A stretch of 64,000 nt of DNA from Chromatiaceae bacterium (GTDB lineage Bacteria; Pseudomonadota; Gammaproteobacteria; Chromatiales; Chromatiaceae): contig JACKMT010000001.1 in NCBI GenBank assembly GCA_024235255.1, positions 930,001 through 994,000 of the forward strand, in the 5' to 3' direction. The translations under genes were made by a program, and so were the position numbers. The notes under the pieces are model-generated. The model did no database searches, was not told where the DNA came from, and saw only the letters and a program-made list of their open reading frames with translations. Below are positions 42,720-52,996 of the stretch, one piece after another; position 1 is the first letter of the stretch; the number at the start of each line of letters is the position of its first letter.

Positions 42720-43586
42720 TCACTGCTCCTCGTTACGCATCATCAAGGTATAGAAAATCCAGCTCAGCACCAGAATGATCAGGAAATAGATCAGCGACAT
42801 CGCCGCGGCCGGACCCAGATCGAACTGGCCCAGCGCGATCTTCACCAGATCGATCGACAGGAATGTGGTGGCATTGCCCGGCCCGCCGCCGGTGAGTACG
42901 AAAGGTTCGGTGTAGATCATGAAGCTGTCCATGAAACGCAGCAGCACGGCGATGGTCAGCACCCGCTTCATCTTCGGCAGCTGGATATAACGGAACACCG
43001 ACCAGCTGCTGGCGCCGTCGATGCGCGCCGCCTGGTAGTAAGCATCCGGAATCGAACAGAGTCCGGCGTAGGCCAGCAGCACCACCAGCGAGGTCCAGTG
43101 CCAGACATCCATCAGGATCGTCGTGAACCAGGCGGCCAGCGGCTGCTGAGTGAAGTTGTAGTCAAAGCCCATGCCGTTGATCATCCGGCCCAGCAGGCCG
43201 ATATCCGGCAGTGCGAAGATGTTCCACATGGCGCCAACCACGTTCCACGGTATCAGCAGCGGCAGCGCCATCAGCACCAGGCAGACTGAAACCCAGGGCC
43301 CTTTCTTCGGCATCGCCAGCGCGATCGCGACGCCCAGCGGTATTTCGATCAGCAGGATGATGCCGGTGAAGGCGAGCTGGCGCAGCAGCGACGCATGAAA
43401 GCGCTCCGAATGCAGAATCTGTTCGAACCACTTGACCCCTTCGAAAAAGAAGACGTTGTTGCCGAAGGTCTCCTGCACCGAATAGTTGACCACCGTCATC
43501 AGCGGTATCAGCGCATTGAACGCCACCAGCACCACCACCGGCAGCACCAGGAACCAGGCTCTCTGATTGGTTGTTTTTTCGATCAT
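42720..43586 (-). CDS. glpP: Glycerol ABC transporter permease (first)
   Basis: A 288-residue permease of the MalF/UgpA-like class. Six helices are visible, with the EAA loop CSIPDAYYQAARIDGASSWSVFRYIQLPKMK near residue 195. It begins one base after the glpT stop, so the genes are tightly packed. It forms the membrane channel with the next permease. Confidence 0.93.
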   Translation of the reverse strand: MIEKTTNQRAWFLVLPVVVLVAFNALIPLMTVVNYSVQETFGNNVFFFEGVKWFEQILHSERFHASLLRQLAFTGIILLIEIPLGVAIALAMPKKGPWVSVCLVLMALPLLIPWNVVGAMWNIFALPDIGLLGRMINGMGFDYNFTQQPLAAWFTTILMDVWHWTSLVVLLAYAGLCSIPDAYYQAARIDGASSWSVFRYIQLPKMKRVLTIAVLLRFMDSFMIYTEPFVLTGGGPGNATTFLSIDLVKIALGQFDLGPAAAMSLIYFLIILVLSWIFYTLMMRNEEQ

Positions 43587-44678
<1,092 letters not shown>

Positions 44679-44708
44679 GGGGTTAGCGCTCTATTGAGGT
44701 TCGGTAGA

Positions 44709-45773
44709 TCACTGAACAAGCCTTTCGTTTTGATCGAAGTAAAAACAGCGGTCGGTCTGCACAAAGAGCTCCACCCCCTGACCCCGCCTGAATGGATGAA
44801 TGCCATGTGAGAGCGACACCCAGGTATCGCCGCCGACACGCATATGAATCACGCTTTCGGAACCGCTGATCTCGGTGATCACCACCTTGCCGGCCACCCT
44901 GACCGATGCAGCGCTGCCCGGTGCCAGCGTCAGGTGATGCGGCCGGAAACCGATCGTATATGCGCCGTCTGCCAGCGAGGCGTACTTCCCTTTCGCCTCC
45001 CAGCTGACCGCTTCGCTGTAATGAAATCTGCCATCGCGCTTGACGACCGCGGCGGTGTTGATGGGCGGATCGGAAAAGACCCGTGCACTCAACAGATCCC
45101 GAGGCATCCGATAGACCGACGAAGTGGGCCCGTACTGGGTAATCCGGCCTTGGTGCAAAGTCGCGGTGCAGCCGCCGAGCAGCAGCGCTTCAGCCGGCTC
45201 GGTGGTTGCATAGACCACGGTCGCGCCGCTGTCCCGGAAAAGTTTTGGCAGCTCCTCCCGCAGCTCCTCCCGCAGTTTGTAATCGAGATTGGCCAGCGGT
45301 TCGTCCAGCAGCACCAGATCGGACTCCTTGACCAGCGCCCGCGCCAGCGCAGTGCGTTGCTGCTGGCCTCCCGACAGCTCGCCCGGCATGCGTTTGAGCA
45401 GCGGCTCGATCTGCAGCAGCTCGGCCACCTTGCGCACCCGCAGCGCTATCTCCTGCGCCGGCATGCGCACCACTTTCAGCGGCGAGGCGATATTGTCATA
45501 GACGTTGAAATTGGGGTAGTTGATAAACTGCTGGTAAACCATCGCAACATTGCGCTTCTGCACCGGCACACCGGTCACACGCCTCCCCTTGAACCAGATC
45601 TCCCCTTTGCTGGGGCGCTCCAGACCGGCCATCAGCCGCAGCAGCGTGGTCTTCCCGGAGAGCGTCGTTCCGAGCAGTGTATTAAACCGTCCCTCCTCCA
45701 GCTTGATGCTGGTGGCGTGAATATGGGTGTCAATGCCGACCACCTTGGTGACACCTTTCAGTTCAATTGCCAT
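44709..45773 (-). CDS. glpS: Glycerol ABC transporter ATPase with altered switch histidine
   Basis: A 354-residue ATPase with Walker A GTTLSGKTT, signature GELSGGQQQRTALARAL and Walker B DLVLLDEPLANLD. At the H-loop, where YVTHD is expected, it reads YATTEPAEALLL, so the switch histidine is Thr. A C-terminal regulatory domain is present (TIGFRPHHLTL). Together with the glpT product, whose H-loop is normal but whose signature is unusual, it should form a heterodimer with one strong composite site. Confidence 0.9.
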   Translation of the reverse strand: MAIELKGVTKVVGIDTHIHATSIKLEEGRFNTLLGTTLSGKTTLLRLMAGLERPSKGEIWFKGRRVTGVPVQKRNVAMVYQQFINYPNFNVYDNIASPLKVVRMPAQEIALRVRKVAELLQIEPLLKRMPGELSGGQQQRTALARALVKESDLVLLDEPLANLDYKLREELREELPKLFRDSGATVVYATTEPAEALLLGGCTATLHQGRITQYGPTSSVYRMPRDLLSARVFSDPPINTAAVVKRDGRFHYSEAVSWEAKGKYASLADGAYTIGFRPHHLTLAPGSAASVRVAGKVVITEISGSESVIHMRVGGDTWVSLSHGIHPFRRGQGVELFVQTDRCFYFDQNERLVQ

Positions 45774-45846
45774 TCAAATAGGTCCAGCGTGATTCAATAT
45801 TCTCCACCTCGTACAACCGCTGCATAGACTCAGTTATCCAATCAAC

Positions 45847-45964
45847 TTAAGGCAAGTCTGATTAATTCGTCATTCCGGCGCAGGCCGGAATCCATGTGCC
45901 TGATTTTCCTGGATCCCGGCATCCGCCGGGATGACAAAATGAGAATTAATCAGAGGCACCTTAA
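45847..45964. mobile_element. 118-bp MITE-like repeat element with terminal inverted repeats
   Basis: The 22-bp ends match as inverted repeats at 18 of 22 positions: TTAAGGCAAGTCTGATTAATTC on the left (45847-45868) against the reverse of the right end (45943-45964). The inner 11 bp are perfect. The core holds two REP-like hairpins (CCGGCGCAGGCCGG and CCCGGCATCCGCCGGG). It lies between glpR and glpS. Confidence 0.7.
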
Positions 45965-45983
45965 ACCGGTAAAACCATCTTCC

Positions 45984-46052
45984 GTCATTCTGGAGAACGC
46001 CGGAATCCATAAGACCTGCCGCCATTGGTGACTCGACCTGCGCCGGGATGAC
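45984..46052. repeat. REP-like palindromic sequence at the glpR 3' end
   Basis: CGTCATTCTGGAGAACGCCG starts a sequence related to the core of the preceding element and ends in GCGCCGGGATGACC. The outer parts GTCAT and ATGAC can pair. It ends 8 bp before the glpR stop codon. Confidence 0.6.
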
Positions 46053-46059
46053 CGTGGCT

Positions 46060-46926
46060 TTAACTAAAGGATGTGCCACTTGTCTCTGCCGATGGGTTGT
46101 TGACGTCCTGGCGATGATCAACCGCCGCATGGCACTTAAATCCCTCGGCGGCAATCACCAGTGTTACGCCGCGTTCCCGGCAGATGTCGGCGAATGCCGG
46201 TGGCGGCATCCGATCGGTGACGAAGTAGTCGACGCGCGAAATATCGGTAATGCGCATCGGCGCATTGCGTTCGAATTTGGTCGAGTCGGCAACCAGTATG
46301 ATCGAGCGTGCGTTGGCGATAATGGCCTGAGCCACGCGCACTTCGCGCGGATCGTAGTCGAGCACCGTGCCGTCCACTTCAATCGCTGAAGCGCCCACCA
46401 CCGCGAAATCCACCTTGAACTGGGCGATAAAATCCACCGTGGCATCGCCAACGATGCCGCCATCTTCGCGCCGCACGATACCGCCGGCGGTCATCACCTG
46501 GATCGTCTCGCATTCGCGCAGCGTATTGACGACGTTGATATTGTTGGTGATAACCAACAGACCGACCCGGTTCACCAGATGCCGGGCAACCTGCTCCGTG
46601 GTGGTACCGATGTTGATGAACAGCGAGGTGTCGTCGGGAATCAGCTGCGCGGCGCAATGGGCGATCGCCTCCTTTTCGCCGGATGAGAGCCGCCGTCTCG
46701 CTTCGTAACCCAGGTTGGAGACGCCGTCGTGGACGATAGCCCCGCCATGCACCCGGTGCAGCAGACCCAGTTCACGCAGCTGATTGAGATCCCTCCGGAT
46801 CGTCTGCGGCGTCACGTTGAACGTTTCCGCAAGCTGCTCCACCTGCACCTCTCCGCGAATACGGGCATGATTGAGTATCTCCTTCTGGCGCGGATTCAGA
46901 TTGGCGGCTTTGACTTGGGTGCTCAT
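46060..46926 (-). CDS. glpR: DeoR-family repressor of the glycerol genes
   Basis: A 288-residue regulator. The N-terminal HTH reads RQKEILNHARIRGEVQVEQL, then AETFNVTPQTIRRDLNQLRE. The effector domain contains INIGTTTEQVARHLV and ends with the usual ICRERGVTLVIAAE. About 25 extra residues follow (residues 265-288), probably because a REP-like sequence displaced the original stop. It likely senses glycerol-3-phosphate and represses the surrounding glp genes. It lies between glpV and glpS on the same strand. Confidence 0.93.
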   Translation of the reverse strand: MSTQVKAANLNPRQKEILNHARIRGEVQVEQLAETFNVTPQTIRRDLNQLRELGLLHRVHGGAIVHDGVSNLGYEARRRLSSGEKEAIAHCAAQLIPDDTSLFINIGTTTEQVARHLVNRVGLLVITNNINVVNTLRECETIQVMTAGGIVRREDGGIVGDATVDFIAQFKVDFAVVGASAIEVDGTVLDYDPREVRVAQAIIANARSIILVADSTKFERNAPMRITDISRVDYFVTDRMPPPAFADICRERGVTLVIAAEGFKCHAAVDHRQDVNNPSAETSGTSFS

Positions 46927-47014
46927 GGGATAGTACTGGTTCGGTCATATTCAGCCGGCGCCCGAAGGCTCTTTTGCACTGCCCGGTGAACGGTCGGAGG
47001 TGCGGCGGTCGATT

Positions 47015-47041
47015 GCGGAGAGTGCCACCGGCACTCTCCGC
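47015..47041. promoter_or_regulatory. Intercistronic hairpin between glpV and glpR
   Basis: A perfect 12-bp stem GCGGAGAGTGCC / GGCACTCTCCGC with a 3-base loop lies 29 bp after the glpV stop. There is no T run on the minus strand, so it is more likely an mRNA-stabilising or attenuating structure than a strong terminator. It could keep glpV transcript abundant relative to glpR and glpS. Confidence 0.6.
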
Positions 47042-47069
47042 TTCCGCACCATCATCCGGCGTTGGACGA

Positions 47070-48809
47070 TCAACTCGCCTGTTGCCAGCGCTTGACCAGT
47101 GCGTCATAGTCGACGGTCTCGCCTTTGGGTTTTTCGTTGTCCAGTTTGGCTTTCGGGGAGCCCGGTTGATTGAGCCAGAAGGCGGGATCCTTCGGTTCGT
47201 TCAAACGTGGACCGCAGCCACCGTAGACATTCGCTTTCTCATCGGCCACCTGCATACGCGCCATGGTAATGTCCATCTCCTCAGCCAGACGGTCCATCGC
47301 CTGCTGTGGGGTAAATGCGCCTGAGTTCACATCGCCGATCTGCTGCCACCAGATCTGAGCCAGTTTCGGGTAGTCGGGCACATTGATGCCGGTAGGCGTC
47401 CAGCGCACCCGGTCAGGGGAGCGGTAGAACTCGACCAACCCACCCAGTTTGGGGGCGCGCTCGGTGAACGACGCATGGCGAATATCGCTGTCGCGGATCG
47501 GCGTCAGTCCAACGTGGGTCTTCTTCAATGAGACCGTCTTGGAGACCGCAAACTGCGCGAACAACCAGGCCGCCTTGCGCCGCTCAACCGGGGTCGACTT
47601 AAACAGCGTCCACGAACCGGCATCTTGATAACCAAGCTTCATGCCCTCTTCCCAGTATGGCCCGTGGGGTGACGGGGCCATGCGCCATAACGGCATGCCG
47701 TTGTCGTCAACCGTATTGTTGCCTTCGCTCTTGGGCGCAACCATCGCCGAGGTGAACGCGGTGTACCAGAAGATCTGTTGGGCGACGTTGCCTTGGGAGA
47801 GCGCCGGCAGCGACTGGTAAAAGTCGTAGCTGGCCGCCCCGGGGGGTGCGTACTTGCGCAGCCATTCGTCCCATTTGCGGATGGCGTAAACGGCGGCCGG
47901 GCCGTTGGCGGCACCGCCGCGGGAGACCGATGCGCCAACCGGGTTGCAGGAGCCCTCCTCCATGCGGATGCCCCACTCGTCCACCGGACGGCCGTTCGGC
48001 AGGCCTTTGCTGCCCTCGCCGGCCATAGAGAGCCAGGCGTCAGTCATACGCCAACCCAGATCGGGCGCGCGCTTGCCGTAGTCCATATGTCCGTAAATGC
48101 GCACGCCGTCTATCTCTTTGACGTGCACCGAGAAAAATTCCGCTATGTCTTCATAAGCCGACCAGTTGACCGGTACGCCAAGTTCATAGCCATAGAGCTC
48201 CTTGAATTTTTTCTTCAGCTCGTCGCGTTGGAACCAGTCATAGCGGAACCAGTAGAGGTTGGCGAACTGCTGATCCGGAATCTGGTACACCTTGCCGTCC
48301 GGACCGGTGGTAAAAGAGATGCCCATGAAGTCGTCGAGATCGAGCATCGGGTTGGTGACATCCTTGCCTTCGCCCGCCATCCAGTCGGTCAGGTTGACCG
48401 CCAGCTGCAGACGCGAATGGGTGCCGATCAGATCCGAGTCGTTGATATAGGCGTCGTACAAATTGCGGCCGGTCTGCATCTGTGTCTGCACCGCCTGCAC
48501 CACTTCGCCCTCGCCAAGCAGTTGATGGTTAACCTTGATACCGGTTATCTCCTCGAACGCTTTGGTCAGGGTTTTGGATTCATACTCGTGGGTAGGAATG
48601 GTCTCGGATAAGACGTTTATCTCCATCCCCTGGAAAGGTTCAGCCGCTTTGATAAACCAGGCCATCTCCTCCATTTGTTGCTCTTTTGACAGGGTCGACG
48701 GCTGGAACTCGTTGTTTATCCATTTTTCCGCCTCGGCTGTTCCTGCCATGATCCCGGGAGCGGCAGAGATCAGAGCGGCTGCCAGCGCAACTGCAATTCT
48801 CGTTTTCAT
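47070..48809 (-). CDS. glpV: Glycerol ABC transporter periplasmic binding protein
   Basis: A 579-residue exported binding protein with a signal peptide (MKTRIAVALAAALISAAPGI, cleavage near TAEAEKW). The large size and the segments FEEITGIKVNHQLLGEGEVV and MTDAWLSMAGEGSKGLPNGRP fit the long binding proteins of the rhizobial glycerol transporter. ATG at 48809 has GGAGGAT upstream. It is the first gene of the minus-strand glp operon and divergent from glpK. Confidence 0.92.
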   Translation of the reverse strand: MKTRIAVALAAALISAAPGIMAGTAEAEKWINNEFQPSTLSKEQQMEEMAWFIKAAEPFQGMEINVLSETIPTHEYESKTLTKAFEEITGIKVNHQLLGEGEVVQAVQTQMQTGRNLYDAYINDSDLIGTHSRLQLAVNLTDWMAGEGKDVTNPMLDLDDFMGISFTTGPDGKVYQIPDQQFANLYWFRYDWFQRDELKKKFKELYGYELGVPVNWSAYEDIAEFFSVHVKEIDGVRIYGHMDYGKRAPDLGWRMTDAWLSMAGEGSKGLPNGRPVDEWGIRMEEGSCNPVGASVSRGGAANGPAAVYAIRKWDEWLRKYAPPGAASYDFYQSLPALSQGNVAQQIFWYTAFTSAMVAPKSEGNNTVDDNGMPLWRMAPSPHGPYWEEGMKLGYQDAGSWTLFKSTPVERRKAAWLFAQFAVSKTVSLKKTHVGLTPIRDSDIRHASFTERAPKLGGLVEFYRSPDRVRWTPTGINVPDYPKLAQIWWQQIGDVNSGAFTPQQAMDRLAEEMDITMARMQVADEKANVYGGCGPRLNEPKDPAFWLNQPGSPKAKLDNEKPKGETVDYDALVKRWQQAS

Positions 48810-49094
48810 CAAAATTATCCTCCGACACTTTGGTACCAAACTGCACCTGAGGATTCGATATTAGCACAACATAGTTTCGTTTCAATGCGTTTTTAGTGAA
48901 AATACGATCATCTATTTCAAGAAAACGAACATGAACGCTATTCCCGATCTGCTCAGTATCGGGGCAAACTGCTGGCAGGCAGCCAGGAGGGTTGAAAGCC
49001 GCTCTAAACATCCATGACAATGCCTGACTGGACCAGCCCGATATTGTATAAATCAGCTAGCAAGCTGTTGCCGGCCAGGAGAAGAAGATCAACT
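48810..49094. promoter_or_regulatory. Divergent glpV–glpK promoter region with candidate GlpR sites
   Basis: The 285-bp gap contains TTTCGTTT at 48875-48882 and its inverted counterpart AAAACGAA at 48922-48929, about 47 bp apart. TTCG/CGAA half-sites resemble those of DeoR-type GlpR operators. The flanking sequence is AT-rich, as expected for back-to-back promoters. Confidence 0.45.
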
Positions 49095-50582
49095 ATGGAA
49101 GAGAGACCACTGATTCTCAGCATCGATCAGGGAACCACCAGTTCCCGTGCCATTCTATTCGAAACGAATGCGCAACCCGCATACACGGCGCAGCGGGAGT
49201 TCCGGCAGATTTTTCCGGATTCCGGCTGGGTTGAACATGATCCCGAAGAGATCTGGTCGACCACGCTGGCAGTCTGTCGCGAAGCGATCGACTGGAGCCG
49301 TGCAGAAGCCCGAACCATCGCCGCCATTGGCATCACCAATCAGCGCGAAACCACGGTGCTATGGGACCGGGAGAGCGGCAAGCCGGTCTACAACGCCATT
49401 GTCTGGCAGGACCGGCGTACCGCGGATTTCTGCACCGAACTGAAACAGGCGGGACAAGAGCCGCTGGTAAGAGGTAGCACCGGGCTGTTGATTGACCCCT
49501 ATTTTTCCGGCACCAAGATCCGCTGGATCCTGCAGAACGTAGCAGGCGCGCAGGCGCTGGCCGACCAAGGACGCCTCGCCTTCGGCACCACCGACAGCTT
49601 CCTGATCTGGCGCCTGACCGGCGGTAAGACGCACGCAACCGACGCTACCAACGCATCCCGCACCATGCTGTTCGATATTCATCGGCAGTGCTGGGATCCG
49701 CAACTGCTGGCGTTGCTGAAGATTCCCGAATCGCTGCTGCCCGAAGTAAAGGACAGCGCTGCCGACTACGGCGCTACCGACCCTGCTGTTATCGGGCTCT
49801 CCCTGCCGATCTGCGGCGTTGCCGGAGATCAGCAGGCAGCCACCATCGGCCAGGCCTGCTTCGCGCCCGGCATGATCAAGTCCACCTACGGCACCGGCTG
49901 TTTTGCCGTGCTCAACACCGGCAACAAAGCCGTCGTTTCGAATCACCAGCTGCTCACGACCGTCGCCTACCGCATCGGCGGCGAGACCTGCTACGCATTG
50001 GAGGGTTCGATTTTTGTCGCCGGCGCGGCAGTGCAATGGCTGCGCGACGGCATCGGCATCATTCAGTCTGCCAAACAGACCGAAGCCCTTGCGGCAGTGC
50101 TCGACGGCAACCGAGGCGTCTATCTGGTGCCCGCCTTCACCGGTCTCGGTGCGCCATACTGGGATCCGCATGCGCGCGGTGCAATCTTCGGCTTAACCCG
50201 CGACAGCGGTGTGGCCGAACTGGTCCGCGCGACCCTGGAGTCGGTGGCCTACCAAACCCGCGATCTGCTGCAGGCAATGGCAGCCGACGGCGTCATGCTG
50301 GAGTCTCTACGGGTGGACGGCGGCATGGTGGCCAATGATTGGCTGCTGCAATTTCTGGCGGATGTTATCGACGTACCTGTGGAACGGCCGGAGGTGACCG
50401 AAACCACCGCTCTCGGCGCCGCCTATCTGGCGGGGCTGCAACAAGGGATCTACGGTTCGCTGGAAGAGATCGCCAGCCACTGGCGGCGGCAGGCGCTGTT
50501 CAGACCGATGATGGACAGCGGGCAGAGGCAACGCTTGCTGAACGGCTGGGACAAGGCAATCGAGCGCGTCAGGAGCAAATGA
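49095..50582 (+). CDS. glpK: Glycerol kinase
   Basis: A 495-residue FGGY kinase. SIDQGTTSSRAILF at the N-terminus, QRETTVLWDRESGKPVYNAIVWQDRRT near residue 87 and GVAGDQQAATIGQACF in the second lobe are all glycerol kinase hallmarks. It phosphorylates glycerol to glycerol-3-phosphate in the cytoplasm. The ATG at 49095 (MEERPLIL) is preferred to the frame beginning at 49014, which adds 27 non-conserved residues. Its stop overlaps the start of the hybrid kinase gene. Confidence 0.97.
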   Translation: MEERPLILSIDQGTTSSRAILFETNAQPAYTAQREFRQIFPDSGWVEHDPEEIWSTTLAVCREAIDWSRAEARTIAAIGITNQRETTVLWDRESGKPVYNAIVWQDRRTADFCTELKQAGQEPLVRGSTGLLIDPYFSGTKIRWILQNVAGAQALADQGRLAFGTTDSFLIWRLTGGKTHATDATNASRTMLFDIHRQCWDPQLLALLKIPESLLPEVKDSAADYGATDPAVIGLSLPICGVAGDQQAATIGQACFAPGMIKSTYGTGCFAVLNTGNKAVVSNHQLLTTVAYRIGGETCYALEGSIFVAGAAVQWLRDGIGIIQSAKQTEALAAVLDGNRGVYLVPAFTGLGAPYWDPHARGAIFGLTRDSGVAELVRATLESVAYQTRDLLQAMAADGVMLESLRVDGGMVANDWLLQFLADVIDVPVERPEVTETTALGAAYLAGLQQGIYGSLEEIASHWRRQALFRPMMDSGQRQRLLNGWDKAIERVRSK

Positions 50583-52996
50583 ATATCCGCACCAAACTGG
50601 TCCTGGTATTGGGACTGGGACTGGCTGTCAACCTGTGGATTGGCTTGCATGCGGTAAATGTGCTGAAACAGGCGAACAAAGAGTCTGCCCAAGTACATCT
50701 TGAATCATCGAATATCGTCACCACCAGCCTGAACGCCCAGGTTCATTTCAAGAAGCAGGTGCAGGAGTGGAAAGACATCCTGCTGCGCGCCCAGGAACCG
50801 GCGCTCTACGGAAAACATCTGCGGCAGTTCATCTCCGAGGAGCAGTTGACGCGTGACAACATCAATCTGTTGCTGCCGATGCTGGCACAGAACTCGGAAG
50901 CCGGAGACTACGCGCGCCGCTTTCTCTCTGCGCATGAACGACTTGGCGTCCAGTACCGCGATGCACTCAAGACCTTTGTCCCGGGTAGCCAGTCCACCAC
51001 CGTTCAGGTGGACCGTGCGGTGCTTGGCATCGACCGCCAGCCGACCGATCTACTGGATCATGTGGTGGATTCGGTGCAACGTTACAAAGAGGCGCAGCTA
51101 ACCGCAATCGAGGTCCGGGTTGCGTTGATTGAACAGGAAAACCTGATCCTGACCATTATCAGTATGAGCAGTGCCGTGCTGCTGCTGCTTTGGCTGATTG
51201 ACCATGCCGTGGCCCAGCCCATCGCCACCGCCACCAATATTGCCCAGCGTATTTCCGAGGGGAAACTCGATAATCCGATCAACGCCAAAGGCCGCGATGA
51301 AGCCGCTACGCTGCTCTACGCGCTGGAAAATATGCAGCGCAGCCTGCGCGACTATCAGCAGAGCCTGCGGCACAGCGAGGAGCGCACCCGCCTGCTGCTC
51401 GACTCCTCGGGCGAGGGCATCTACGGCATCGATCTGGCCGGAAACTGCTCTTTCTGCAACCCGTCTGCACTGCGCATGCTCGGCTATTCCCGTCGCTCAG
51501 ACCTCATCGGAAAAGGCATTCACAGCTTGATTCACCACACCAAAGCAGACGGCACGCCAATGTCGGAAGAGGAGTGCCGTGCGCTCGCCACCTATCGCAC
51601 CGGCGAGGCTGCGCACGTGGAGAACGAACTGTTCTGGCGCGCAGACGGCAGCAGTTTTCCGGTCGAATACCGGTCGCATCCAATCCTCAACGACGGCAAG
51701 TTGATCGGCGCGGTAGTCACTTTCTCTGACATCACCCAGCGGCGCCAGAGTGAGCAGGCGCTGCACCGGGCACACGCGGATCTGGCGCAGGAGCGTGCCA
51801 GACTGGCTGAGCGTGTCGAGGAGCGCACCCGCGAGCTGCATCAGGTCAACCTGGAGCTGGCCCGCACCGCGCGCGCCAAAGATGAGTTTCTGGCCACCAT
51901 GAGCCATGAACTGCGCACACCGCTCACTTCCATTCTCGGCATATCCGAGATGCTGGTGGACCAGCTGTACGGACCGCTGCAGGAGCAGCAGATCAAGGTC
52001 ATCGAAACCATTCATGAGAGCGGCAGTCATTTGCTGACGCTGATCAACGATATCCTCGACATCGTCAAGGTTGAGGCGGGCAAGATGGAACTGGCCTGGG
52101 ATCTGGTTCCGGTCGCGCAGTTGTGCGAAGCAAGCCTGCGCCTGATCGGCCCGTCGGCCCGGCGCAAACGGCAGCAGGTCAGCTTCAAGATATCCTCGGA
52201 GGCCGGTCTGCTCCGTTGCGACGCAAGACGGTTAAAACAGCTGCTGGTCAATCTGTTGGGAAATGCGGTGAAATTCACCCCCGAAGAGGGCTCCATCGGT
52301 CTGAAGGTGAAAATAGACAAGCGGCGGCGGCAGATCTGTTTCCAGGTATCGGACACCGGCATAGGCATACCAAAGGAGCTGCAGAGTAAGTTGTTCCAGC
52401 CCTTTGTCCAGCTCGACAGCCAGCTGACCCGCCGCTACAGCGGCACCGGTCTCGGACTGGCGCTGGTATACCGCATGACGGAGCTGCACGACGGCCGGGT
52501 GAGCGTGGAAAGCACACCTGGGAAAGGATCGGTTTTCAGCGTCCATCTGCCGTGGAAGCCCAAACAGGAGCTGGAGGCGTCTCCGGCCGACACCAAGGGG
52601 GAGAAACCCGCCACCCCGGTCAGTGGGCTGCCGAGACTGCTGCTGGCGGATGACAACAAAGCCAATGCCGCGATGCTTTCCGGTTACCTGGAGAGCCTGG
52701 GCTATCACGTCACCAACGTACCTGACGGCGTTGAATTGGTTGCCGCCGCGCTGCACCAGCCGCCGGATGTCATTCTGATGGATATCCAGCTGCCGAGTAT
52801 GGATGGCTTGGAAGCAACCCAACGGCTGCGCAGCCATGCAACGATGCAGGATGTTCCGATCATCGCGCTGACTGCGCTCGCCATGCCGGGCGACCGGGAG
52901 CGTTGCCTGGAAGCGGGCGTCAGCGACTATCTGAGCAAGCCGGTCGGACTGAAAGAGCTGCACCAGGTCATTCAATCCTGGTTGCAGCGCAACTGA
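50579..52996 (+). CDS. Hybrid sensor histidine kinase translationally coupled to glpK
   Basis: An 805-residue protein. Helix 1 (about residues 7-25) and helix 2 (about 190-212) flank a helical periplasmic sensor. Then come HAMP (about 212-260), PAS (about 275-395, SEERTRLLLDSSGEGIYGID), H-box FLATMSHELRTPLTSILG near residue 442, and an ATPase domain with N-box NLLGNAVKFTPEEG and SGTGLGLALV. A C-terminal receiver has its phosphorylation Asp in ILMDIQLPSMDG near residue 735. No HPt domain is present. It overlaps glpK by 4 bp (ATGA) and may sense glycerol supply, by context only. Confidence 0.93.
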   Translation: MNIRTKLVLVLGLGLAVNLWIGLHAVNVLKQANKESAQVHLESSNIVTTSLNAQVHFKKQVQEWKDILLRAQEPALYGKHLRQFISEEQLTRDNINLLLPMLAQNSEAGDYARRFLSAHERLGVQYRDALKTFVPGSQSTTVQVDRAVLGIDRQPTDLLDHVVDSVQRYKEAQLTAIEVRVALIEQENLILTIISMSSAVLLLLWLIDHAVAQPIATATNIAQRISEGKLDNPINAKGRDEAATLLYALENMQRSLRDYQQSLRHSEERTRLLLDSSGEGIYGIDLAGNCSFCNPSALRMLGYSRRSDLIGKGIHSLIHHTKADGTPMSEEECRALATYRTGEAAHVENELFWRADGSSFPVEYRSHPILNDGKLIGAVVTFSDITQRRQSEQALHRAHADLAQERARLAERVEERTRELHQVNLELARTARAKDEFLATMSHELRTPLTSILGISEMLVDQLYGPLQEQQIKVIETIHESGSHLLTLINDILDIVKVEAGKMELAWDLVPVAQLCEASLRLIGPSARRKRQQVSFKISSEAGLLRCDARRLKQLLVNLLGNAVKFTPEEGSIGLKVKIDKRRRQICFQVSDTGIGIPKELQSKLFQPFVQLDSQLTRRYSGTGLGLALVYRMTELHDGRVSVESTPGKGSVFSVHLPWKPKQELEASPADTKGEKPATPVSGLPRLLLADDNKANAAMLSGYLESLGYHVTNVPDGVELVAAALHQPPDVILMDIQLPSMDGLEATQRLRSHATMQDVPIIALTALAMPGDRERCLEAGVSDYLSKPVGLKELHQVIQSWLQRN

